Made by a program: the position numbers and the translations under genes. A DNA stretch of 64,000 nt, taken from contig JAKCOZ010000001.1 of assembly GCA_022605955.1 (NCBI GenBank), positions 76,620,520 through 76,684,519 on the forward strand, in the 5' to 3' direction. Below are positions 1 through 12,000 of the stretch, piece by piece (the stretch's first letter is position 1; each line of letters begins with the position of its first letter). The notes below the pieces were generated by a model. That model had not been told where the DNA came from and made no database searches. It worked only from the letters and a program-made list of their open reading frames with translations. Origin of the DNA: Rallus limicola. Lineage: Eukaryota; Chordata; Aves; Gruiformes; Rallidae.

Positions 1-25
1 ACACAAACTGCTCCAACGGTAATAC
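1..25 (-). CDS. DERA: DERA exon 4, partial (cut by window start)
   Basis: A TTTTGCAG acceptor is followed by GT ATT ACC GTT GGA GCA GTT TGT GT. With the G from exon 3 this reads GITVGAVCV, matching the DERA segment that continues into VYPARV in other vertebrates. Only 25 nt are in the window. Confidence 0.88.
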
Positions 26-3000
26 CTGCAAAAGCCACAGTTCACTTCTTCATGTATAGATTTTCACCTTCTCAAGTGCAATCCGTGTGCACTGTTCTCA
101 CCTCTCACTTCTGCATTCTCACAAGGGTTTGAAGCACCTACACTTGGGGTGTCTGTTACACTGCTCAAACAGTTAGGGTAATTCTGTGTATCGGCACCTC
201 CCTCATGTTCGTTCACCAGACCCTGGGAGCGAGTTTTCTTTAGCAGGAGTTAAAAATCCTAAGATTTTTATCGACAGATGCACTATTTAATGCCAACATG
301 TACAATTAAGACATGCCTAGTCAGAAAAAAACTGCAAGAGAAACTCTATTGCTAGGCACTGTCCTTACTTGTTAAGCCAGACTGAGCCCAGCAGCAACTG
401 AGCAGTCTTTATGTTAATGCAGTCCTACTGCATTTCTAGTTAAAATGCTATTCTTTCAAGTCTCAGATAACTGACCTCACATTTAATATTTAAACCGTCT
501 CAAGAGTCCATAAATCCAAGGGTTTTTTTTTTAAAAAGGCTGGTCTTTCATATTTTATGTGTATGGCTTAAAACCAGAGGCCTGCTTCCCCTTTGGTTCT
601 ACGTCGTATGCCTTCAATCAGCGGATCAATGCCTGTGTAAAACTGAAGTACTTCTATAGCAAAAGCATGCCCCAAACGTTGCTAGGACTTTCTTTTTGAT
701 AGTTCATCCTAATGCCAATATGACAGGACAAAATTCAAATATATTTCACAGACATATCAGTGATTACACCTGAAAAAATTCAGAAATGTGTCTCAGATAT
801 AAAGCAAACCCCAAATTGGAAACAGTACTCCAGATGCGGCCTTGTCAGGGCAGACCAGAGTGGAAGCATAATCTCCCTCAACCTGCTGGCCACTCTTCTT
901 AACTTTCTTGGCCCTGAGGGCACATTGCTGGCTTATGGATAACTTGTTTTCCATGAAGACTCCCACATCTTTCTCTCCAAAGCAGCCTCCCAGTAAGTCA
1001 CTCCCTAACCTGTTGTGGTGCCTGGGTTATTCCTCCTGAGGTGCAGGACCCTACACTTGCCTTTAGGCTATGCTCCACCCAACACTCTAGCCCATCCAGG
1101 TCTCACTGAACGTCAGTACAGCCTTCTGGTGTTTCAGCCATTGCTCCCAGTTTTGTATCACCAAACAACACACCCAACTCTCCCAGCCTGTCTTCATAGG
1201 AGAGGTACTCCAGACCTCTGATCATCTTCATGAGTCCTCCTCTGGACTCACTCCAACAGGTCCATGTCTGTTTTGTACTGGGGACCCTGGAGCTGAACAC
1301 AGTACTCCAGGTGGGTCTCATGAGAGCAGAGTCAAGGAGAAGAATCACTTCCCTCAACCTGCTGGTCATACTGCTTCTCATACAGCCCAGGATACAGTTG
1401 GTTTCCCAGGCTGCAAGGACACATTGCTGGATCATGTTGAGCTTCTTGTCCACCAACACCCCCCAGGTCCTTCTCCTCAGGGCTGCTCTCAGTCCATTCC
1501 CTGGATAGCATGTATTTGCATTCATTAGGCATCATAACTTAGAGTGTTGGCCTAAGTCCATGCTTCACTTTGGTTACCAAACTGAGAATGGATTTTTTTT
1601 TCTCCTTGTTTTTTTATATTAACTGAAAAGAATAAGTATTTTGCAGCTAGAACTTAAGGGAGTTGCTTTGAATAAAAAGGACCTAGTTTGTTCTCCCAGG
1701 ACTACTAGTTTTGCGGTGCTGCCTATCCTAACACCTTCCATTATAGAAAGAAGAGGCCATTTTAACACCTTTCTGAAAATTGAAAAAATAAGGAAAAGTA
1801 GACATTTTCTTTCCAAAATAAACATGACAAACTATCATACCTTTGTCATGCATGTCCAAGGCTTTCAGCAGATCCTCTCTGATGGGATGCTTTGCTTTAA
1901 AACAGAGTCTGCGAACGTTTGAAGGGGTATCATCGCCCGAAAGAGTGGTAAGGTCTATGCAGGTGACAGCCTTCAGCAGCCAAGCAGCCTACAGAGGGAA
2001 TGAAGCAATGAAAACAGTTATTTCAGTTTATGCTTCCAAAGCCAAACTGACTTAGAAGAGGCAGGAATCAGAAGCCTGGCTCTCATTCTAAGAATGAGGA
2101 AACATATGGGATATAGCATGGAGGATATGCAAAAAATGACTTATGACAGACAGGGCTGGCAGGTATTTGCTTGTGTCTTGAGCAGTACCTAATGGCACAG
2201 AAAGGATCTGGAATCAAAAGTCTACTCTCCCAGAACCAAAGTATCACATTTTTTGGTGCAAAAACTAGCTACCAAATTACATCACCTACGTGAGGAACCT
2301 CGCTGTTATAATATGCTCCAATACTGTAAAGAATGGAGTATATGTTATAATACTCCATTCTGTACAGTATGTGTCTTCAAGGCCTGTATGTGTGAGAAAT
2401 TACACACATGCCTCAAGAGAAGCACAGGTTAGCAACCCTCAGTAACCAGATGAGTCTACACATCAGCAGTTTGCATGCTTGCATGCTTCTGCTGTGAGAG
2501 TGAAATGTGGAATCAGTGGGGGCAAGAACCCAGACTTCTTAAAACTTAGGATCTAGACTCCAGATGATCCCATTTTCTTTTGTGTGAATTGGGAATAAAA
2601 ACCAACTGTAATTATCTGGTGGGGAAAAAAAAACCCAAGAGGTAAGGCACAAGGCCACAGCACTCTTTAGATTAAAATCCTACAGAAGTTTAAAAGACTT
2701 AGTAATTGGTGAATGGAAATGAAGCACAGCTAAAAATGTCTCACTGAACTTAAAAATTGAACTTAAGACAGTATTTTAAAATATTTGTTGAAGGTCTTCC
2801 AGCAAATTCTCATTTACAGTGATGGCTTCACTCAAAGCTGATGTCTCTTAGTGGGCACTTGTTCATCAAGGGGAGAGTTCAAAATGGCAACATCCATTTG
2901 AGTTCTTCTCCTCTTTGTCAGTACAAGCAGCAAAACTTCTTGTTTCTGCATGAAGGTATTACTCTGCAACTCTTACATGGCTGCCCAGCCTATAAACCTT

Positions 3001-6000
3001 TGGCTGATGGGAGTCTCCTTTCTGAACCTGGAGGAAATGTCATACTGAAAGCTGCTTGGGGGTGACTGGACAGAGTAATGAATCTTACTAACACCTGTTA
3101 GTCTCAGCTGGAGTTCTTGTTTCTAACTGATTTCTACTTTCACCCTCTAATACTTCAAGAGGGTTTTTAAACTTTAAATGGTTGTAAGTATCTTTTACTT
3201 GGTATTTTTTATCCTTCATTTGAGGGAATTTTTGTTTTATCTCTTATGACATGAATCCTTAAGTCATCATGACAGATGTAGTCATAGGAGTTCCAAGAAT
3301 TGGTATGAACTTAATTCTTTTAAAAAGGTTTTTCAAACCTTAAAAACTTGACTCTGTGGCACTGCTTACATACAAACATGTAAAGCTTCAAAATCACCTC
3401 TGTGAAATAAACAGCACAAGACTATCTTGCAACAGCAGTGTTCAAATACAGGAGAGATGCTTCTGGCATTCCTCAAAGTAAGAGCTTATGAAGTAGCTCA
3501 TTGCCAGTGTTACTACACATGAGAGATGAGAACTGTTAGCAATAATTAAACATTTTTCCTACAGCCATGTTGAGGGTATGACACTAAATCCCCTTCTTCC
3601 CAATGATTCTTTGTAATCAAAGCCTGTAGCTCTCTTTGTTCTTTATATAGTACCTTTGGTCAATTCAGAAGACCTACTTTTTACATGACTGCACCTGCAG
3701 TATCTGAAGATAGCCAAGGTTATGGAACACCCTCTGGATTTTCTCACTGACACTGTTTCTGAACTCAGAGCCACTGGACTGCTATACTTGGCATCAACTG
3801 ACTTCTTACACGTAAGAAATTCTTAGGAAAGGCTGAGCTGGTCTGTAGTTTTCCTCAGTTCTGTCCATTTTTGCTTTAATCATAGCATTCAAAGCACAAA
3901 CTTTCTGGTTTACCTAACAGGCAGGAAGCCTTTTCCTACCACCTTCCAATAAGATCTTACATCAAATTACCCCCAAACTGTCATCTGCAAGATCTGCGCT
4001 CATTGTGAATGCAGCCTCAGCATGGCTGCTGGACATGCTAAGCTCAGGATTCCAGCTATTTTGAACAGCTTTTTTTAAGAATTAAGTATAATTAAATGAT
4101 CCTTGCTTTATTCTATTACATTGCACTGCTAAGACTGATCCTTCATTGTCCCCTTCTTCCTGCTTACAGGTTTTCCATCACCACTGCAAGTAAACATGTT
4201 TAGCATGCAGAGGGAAAGAATCACACGCATTTGCTTGTAAAACAGCTATTTGGCAACTGAAGAAACAATCTGTCCTTTCAAAACCAGTTACCTCCCCATG
4301 GCTGAGAGCTACCTGGGATCTCCAGGTCTGCTGTATTGCATTTCTCAGGCCTTGCCCTCAGCCAAATGCTGCCAAAGCACCTGGGGCATCCTGCAGCCAG
4401 CTCTGCTTGCCGTTGCCCTCCCAGCACTCCCTGTCCTGCCGCTGCGGCAGCAGAAGCCAGCGTGTGGCTCTGCTCTGCAGAAGGCGTTAGCTTACCTGGT
4501 CACTTTGCCGTACGATTCTGATGTACAAACTGGAGGAACCAAAACATGCACCAGGCCAGCGTCTGTCTGTTCTGCCGGAGGGCAGTAGCTGCAGAGGCTG
4601 AGTGCAACCAGCACCCTCTAAACATCTCAATGAATCCAAGTCTGACTTTGAAAAAACTTCCTTCCCACCACTGGCCTTAGCGATGGCTGATATGAACCTA
4701 TTCTATACTAAGATGGACAACAACCAATCATTTGCCTTATCTCCAGAGTTGAGTAGTCAGTCCCCTTAACACTCGTGGGCTCACTCTTTTATTACTGTGT
4801 TTTTCTTCCCCACTCCACCCAGAGTGCCTTGGCCAGTCAGGATTTTTGAGTTTTAGGCAAGAACTAGTTAAGCAAAGAAATCACACAGGTTGGGGAAGTT
4901 TAAGCAAAGAAAAACGATCCAGGTAGGTCAAACTTGACAGGGACCATGATCATATCTTACAGCTTTAAAATTAAAAAATAAGGAGGCAGTGTGCAGAAGG
5001 GTCTGTCTGGGAAACAGAATAAATGTGGTGGGTTAGTAATATGCAATTTAATCTGCTCATGAATAAAGATGACTTAAATTCATTTGCGGTTTTGCCACTC
5101 ATGAGTTATAAGGTTTTTAACTTGTTTGGATAAACACATCACCTTATTCCATCCCATCATCATCAAATACAAATTATTAAAACAAGACATGGACAAGCAC
5201 ATCTTTTAAGTTTACATGTATCTTGAAAAAAATTCAATATTGCAGCCTGGAGAGGGAGAGTGACTGCCTTAAAAATACAGGAACAGAATGCATAAAAAGA
5301 GCACTTACTTGCCAATTACCTTTCACAGTCCGCCATTTTTTAATTTGTTCTGCATGCCTCACAACTGCAGGTCGATTCACATGCACTTTTGAGATCCAGC
5401 CAAGTTCTGGGGTGGGGAAAAGAAAACAAGTCTCATCTATTTCTGCGTTCTTTTAATATATGGTGTGGAACTTCAGAAGACAGTTGTCTCTTGGTCTGGA
5501 ACCTCTGAAAAGCACGTAGTGCTTTCATGTCCTTTTAAGGGCTTGCCTACTTATCACCAGTCCAAAATACCACAATACCATTAACTCCTGTTAGACTATG
5601 ATCTTGTGACCTGGATGTTTCACACAGCATGTTTGGTTTGCCATTGCAACTGAATTAATTTACTGCTGCTGAGAGACACTGTGTTGCCAGTCTTGAACTA
5701 CAAAGCTTTTAATACATGTAGCACGTAACAAAACCCACAGAGATCAAACCCACAGAGGAGCCTTCTGCCATTGCTTGCCATTTACTTCTTGATTCCAGAA
5801 TTTGGTAACAATTATTCAGTCCTTTGCTTCTACCCTGGCACTCAGGATACAATACCATTTCTTGTGTCAGCAAACCTTTATTTACAGTAACTGTACCCCA
5901 CACTGTCACCAGAACTTCAGGACAGACCCTTGCACACACAAAAGCATTTGGGTTGTTACTATCTAGAGCTATGTTACCTAATTTGCTAATAGGGACTGAT

Positions 6001-9000
6001 GAACTTAAGGTATCCAAAAGCCCTGAATTCCTGGGGAAAATGCCTGCCTGGAAGCTGGTGAGATGCATGCCTGCCTGTGAAGTGCTCAACTTGCCAAGCA
6101 TGCGAGGGGACTCATGGCAACATTTTCACAGTGTGAACTCCTTCAAGATGCCCACTGCAGATAGCCCAACTCACAATCTCAGTGAGTATTGGTAGCCAGA
6201 AACAATAGCCAAAGAGAAGCAGATATTCAATGCTTACTAAGATAATGAAACTGTCCAGAAAGAGAAGCACCAAAAATTTGACACCACCTAACAAAGAGTA
6301 CCCAACAGAGAAAGGAGATTTGAGGGTTCAGACCCTCAGACCTTGAAATTTCTGCTTAGTATGATAAACCAGAAGTGTTATTTTGAGTGTTAGTGAATAC
6401 AAAGTGCTCAAGGAAGTACATGGGAAAAACCAAGCAGAACACCTTTAAAATCTCTTGTATCTCAAAACATAAATAATTCTTCTAAACATTAATCATATAA
6501 ACAATCCATGGAAATAGTCTGAAGACCTCAGCAGCAATCATTAGCCATGAACCGTCAGCAAGTCACCATCATCAATCAAGGTCAGTGTATGGATACATGC
6601 CTAGGTACTAAGAGATCTTAATTCTGGGTGACTTTGTTAAGAGCATCCTACCTCTACAAGTTGTCTTCACTACTGTATGAAACCTTTGTATCCCTTGAGT
6701 ACATGGACTTAAAAAGGTTTAAGACTTAGAAAAAGCTGACAGCCAAAATCACCAATTTTGTACAGGAATTTCATCCTCCAGTTTTTTTTTCTTCCTACTT
6801 CATAGTTTTAATAGCCAAATAAAAGTATAGAACTAATATACTAGCTAAAGTATGTGTAAATATAAGCTTGTTTTCTTAAATAGACTTACGAAAAGCTCTG
6901 GAGAAACCAACTTAGGGAAAAGATGACTCTGTGGAAATGCAGGACAAAGGCCAAGTGAAATTTTGTTCAAAGCATAGTACATGCTACCACTCTCCTATCA
7001 CTACATGCAAGTAATTAAACTAACAGTACCTGCAAGGTCAAACTGTTGGCCAAAAGCAAGAAAAGTTAAGCCAAAAAAGGACTTTCAAAGGAATCCTAAA
7101 GAAGTTAAGACTTTAGCATCTGACTGTATGGTGAAAAGGAAAAGGAGCTTGCAAAGTTGTAAACCACTTGAACAGCAAAACCTTTTCACTCCTCCCCAAA
7201 AGCAAGAAACTCAACTGACACATAGAAAGCAAGCAGGAGAAAAAAGCTGTTGCTAGAAAACTGATGGCTAGAACTTTTCTTCTTTTTGAATATCAATAAA
7301 TGCAAACGATATAAACACAGAAAGTGGTGGTATAAGCTTGTGAAACCTCTAAATCCTCTTCAGTTGCTTTACAGTCAAGGCTCCTGTGTAACCACTTCCC
7401 ACGGGGCCATTATGTATTTGACTCGTCCACAGAGGAGGAAATGACAAATAGGTAAATAAATGAAGGAAACACAAGCACTGTGTTGGGATTCTCCTACTAT
7501 GTGCCAAGTGCTCAGGTAGAATGATCTAGTCATAATCCAATATATCAAGATAACTTTTGAACCCTACTGGGTGCCTGGTAACCTTTTGGTCCCTTTGGAA
7601 AACGCGATAAAATCCAGGAAGCAGTTTAGATGAGGAACTCACCTTCTTGCTCTAAAATAGGGTTCCTTTCAGTTACTCTGTTATGACCTATTATTTTTGC
7701 ATAATGAAAACCAACCAAGAAACCCAACCAAATAATTAATTTCTAAAAAGCTATTGCCTTCTAATGAAAAGTTAAGAAGACTATGAAGAGAGCATTCCGT
7801 TTGTTATATATGGAAAAATGTCGTCTTCTTGATTCTTGGGGCATAAACCTTCATTTAAAGTGAAAGAACTAACATTTCCCCCAGTAACACTTCATTACTC
7901 ACTATTTGCAGCAGATTCAGTCTGATTAATCCTGTGCTGGAGGTTGGCAGAAACACACTGCTCCTGTATCTGGCCCTACCTGACTCCTGAGCAGAGCCTC
8001 TCAGAAGGCCTGAGTAACCCCACAGGAAACGCGGCACTGCACACTACATTTGTTTGTGGGAGATAGCCAGGAGTCATAGCCTTCTGCAGGGGATGGGGAA
8101 GGAATGCTTAAGAAACCCACAATCAGCTGATGGAAAGAGGGGGAAGAATAGTGGAAATGAAAAAGTCTCTTTTTTCCCAACTGCTTCTGCCCAAAGCAGA
8201 ATGCTCTTAGTTCGTTACCAATGTGATGAAATTGGCTTAAGCTCTCTTCACCAGGGAACACATTTTACCTTCTGTTTGCAGGAACTTGAGGCTAGCCATG
8301 AAGGTAGCTGACACATGGCAACTCAGCGAGGTGTAGTATCTCATTTCTGTGCCTGAGACTCAAGTTGCCTTTAAAGACCACAGAATTTGGATCTTCAAGT
8401 ATTTTTCTGAACATGGGCTATCAAAGCACTGTGCACAGCACAGGCAGAAAAGCTTACTAAAAAACCCACTTAAAATAATTAGAATTAAAAAAAAAAAAAT
8501 CAGAACTTAATTCTGCTTGCACAACTTAATGTGAGACATTATGCAGCTCACTAAAGGAAATAAAATAGTGTAATAAAAAAAAAAAAAATGCACGGTGAGG
8601 AAGGACAAAGGTTCTGGTGATACGCAGCAGCAGATGGAGACTTCTATCTAACACAGACCTTTTATTCCAGCCCACTTCTCCATTAATTAAAGCAGTGGGC
8701 AAGTGAAAACAAATATGTCTCAGCGTAATTGTCTCTAAATAGACTTTCAAAGTTTGCCATATGAGGTCTCACCAAACCTTTAAATGTAAGTGTCTCTATT
8801 CAGAAAAATCCCTCTCAATTCTAGCTTCCCCCTCTTTAAAAATCAGAATAAAACCATTATTTGAAATAGAACTGGCTGCCTTTGGATTTTTGGATTCTCC
8901 CCCTCCCCCACTCACCCAAGCTTTATGATTTAGTATCTGGTTAAGGAAAACTATATTTAATTAGGCTCATTAACCTTGCAGTGTGAACACGTCTTTTTTT

Positions 9001-12000
9001 TTTTTTTAAATAAGTCATCTGCTAGTCATCTGCACAGTCATGTGGCTTCAGGGATAAAAGTAATTAAAGCAGTTACACTATAGCTAATTAGCCAATATTC
9101 TGTAATCACTCTTCAAGTTTACTTTTTCCTCTGAAGACATCTGAAAAAATCATATTCAAAATCTTAACAGGAAATGAATCTCCCCTTTTTGAAGAACATG
9201 AATCCAAAAATACCAAGCATTTCCTCAGAAAACAATAAATAAACCCACTTCATTGCTATAATTACATAAATATCTAAGATATCTAACACATTCCTCATAA
9301 AACAGACTAAGCTTTTCAGAAGCTTTTAAAAAATGTGTAGATGGCATCCCTTCAGATGGTGAAACAGAAAGCTCAAGATGCCAGAGGCTGGAATTTCACA
9401 AGGAGTTTCAGGCAGCACTGTTCCCCAAAAAAACTGACCCCTCCCCAATATGGGTATCTCTTCCTCTATGCCAGAAGCAGCATGTGTGTTCCTGCTCTCA
9501 CCACGAACACATAAGATGGGTAAGGGGAAGTGATGGAAGTGGTTAGTTCTGGAGAAGGGAGTGGTACTGTGCCCTGGACCTTTAGTGGAGATAAGATGCA
9601 TTCAGCTGGGGCATAGCCTGACCACAGCTGGCCATGCTCAGCCAGACAAAGCTGCTGAAGAGAGAGAAAGGCTTCAGGATCAGGTCTTGTTACAGGTATC
9701 ATACCACACAAGCTGTTCAGAGGTTATTCAGTTCCTTAAGACAGAAGCTGTAGGCATTCTCCCATAGTGACTCTTGCTATGAACCTATTTCATTTTTAGA
9801 AGGGTCCTCCTTGTATGAGAGTTCCATCTTCAAGACATCAGCATTCAGGTACTCAAAGCAGGCATGAGCCCTGAACTAGAAATCCGTTCTATTACCTTGT
9901 GACATTGGTGAAATCACACAACTTTAACTATGGATCACAGTATTCTCCAAAGCACTTTGAAAACTGCTGACTAGCCTCTCCTCAGAAAGCTAGCTGCAGA
10001 ACAACGGGAGCTTAGTTTCCTGTGGGTCCAAGTTCTCTGCTATTCTCTCTCTTCTTCTCTGGCTCCAGAAACCTCCTCTCCTTACCCAAGTAACACAGCT
10101 TTCCTGTTATGGTCCTTCCAACCATGAAGTAAAACAGGACATTGTTACTTGCATAAAGCCCCCCTGCCAGAAAAAAAAAAAAGTAATGAAAGGTCATGTA
10201 ATTGCTGAGCTGTGCCTTCCTTACCCTCAACAGAGGGACTAATTTGGTCACTCCACACAATGATTTACTTATTTCTCAGACATCTATCTGTCCTTCAAAT
10301 TTGATTAAAATTATCCACCAGATTCAAAAGGTGTTAGAAAGGAACAGTGAAGAAACAGAGCCACACTACAGGCTAAAACCAGCTATTAATATATTAGAAC
10401 AGAATCACGCTGTCTTGAAAAGGGATGCAACACTTCATTATCTAAATGCCACTTTCCAACAGGCTAGCTCTCAAATGTAAATGGCTCAGAAATACCAACT
10501 ATAATTAAAAATATCAATTGAAATGTAATGAATGTATTTCTGGCCCTCCAACAACAGGGGCTGAGCAATAGATAGATTTAATGATTTTAGAATCCAAGAA
10601 CATATTTTGCAAAACAACTGTAACCAATTATTCATTACTCAGAATACATACATGTATATATATATATACACATACACACACAGGTAAAAAACCACATAAT
10701 CACAGAGTAACTTGGGTTGGAAGATCTCTGAAAGTCATTTGTCCAAACTCTCACTCAAAGCAGGGTCAGGTCTGAGCTCAGACCAGGCCACTCAGGGCTT
10801 TATTCAGCTGGGTTTTGAGAGTCCCCAAGGACAGAGACTGCCCAGCCTCTTTTGGCACCTGTCCCACCACCTGACTGTCCTGCAGGAAGATGTTTTGCCT
10901 ATATCCGTTCTGAACTTCTCTGACCCAAGAGTAGCCAGTTGCCTTGCTTCATCCCACCAGGCAGTGCTATGAAGAGCCTGGCTCTGTGGACTTGATATGC
11001 TCCCCTCAGTGATGAGCAGTCTGCCCAAAGGACCCCTAAAGCCATCTCCTCTCCAGGCAGAAACAGCCCATCTCCCTCAGCCTTTCCTTTTGGGGCAGGT
11101 GCTCCATACCCTGACTGCCTTGGTGGCTCTCTGCTGATCTTGTGACCATGTTTCAATCTCCTCCTTCTGAAGGGTACACTCAAAGCCCAACACAGTCTTG
11201 CAGAGATGGTCTGATGAGTGGTGAGCAGCAAGGATAATCCCTCTCTTCCTGCAGGCAACTGTCCCATGTCCCTGTGGGTAGGAGCACAGGAGGCCACTGG
11301 CCACCTCTGCTGCCAGTGCTCTGATGGCTCATGCCCAGCCACTGCCTGCCAGGCCCCTTTGGGCAGAGCTGCTCCCTAGGCAGGCAGGCCCCAGCTGTGG
11401 TGGTGCTGGGGCTCAGCCTCCCTGGGGCAGGGCACTGCCTTCAGCCCACTGAGCCTCATGGGGATCCCAGCAGCCCCATCCAACAGCCTCTGTGGGTTCC
11501 TGTGATCTGGCTAATTCAGTGTGATCTGCAAACTTTATGAGCAAGCAGCCTATTGCCTCCTCCAGGTTATTGGGGAAAAATGGGAAAAAAAAGTTCAACA
11601 GGATGGGACCCGAACTAAACCCCTGCACTACTCTACTTGATATCAACCTCAAAGTAATGACTATTACTGACTCTCTTATCTGCTGGGTTTTAAAGATCCT
11701 GCTTGCCATTCTCTGAGTCTATCCAAGGTTATTGAATTTCTTTCTCCCCAATTTCTGAAGTTGTTGCATCAGAAGCCTATCTATAGGGAACACAAACCCC
11801 ACGTGGCAGATGCCTGCATCCCCACAGTTAAACCAAAGGAGTATGCTGCTAGCTTACATAACAAAACAGATGCTCATGGATGTGTTTCACTATTTTGTTG
11901 TGAAGTGGCACCTGATGCTTTTCTGGAAAGTGACAAAACATGAAGCACCTGTTCCATTACACTTCAGGGGCCTTGGGAGCAGAGCAGGGGATGTATACTC

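Larger units (their letters stand above)
26..1840 (-). other. DERA intron 3
   Basis: Intron of about 1.8 kb with GTATGA donor and TTTTGCAG acceptor. It holds two adjoining minus-strand CR1 fragments (listed separately) and, at 568-681, a 37-codon open minus frame followed by a ten-base A tract (see findings). The rest is unremarkable AT-rich sequence. Confidence 0.85.

Noticed and set aside
4250..4588. 112-codon frame in DERA intron 2
   Set aside because: On the strand opposite DERA, low complexity, overlapped by another open frame; no support as an exon.
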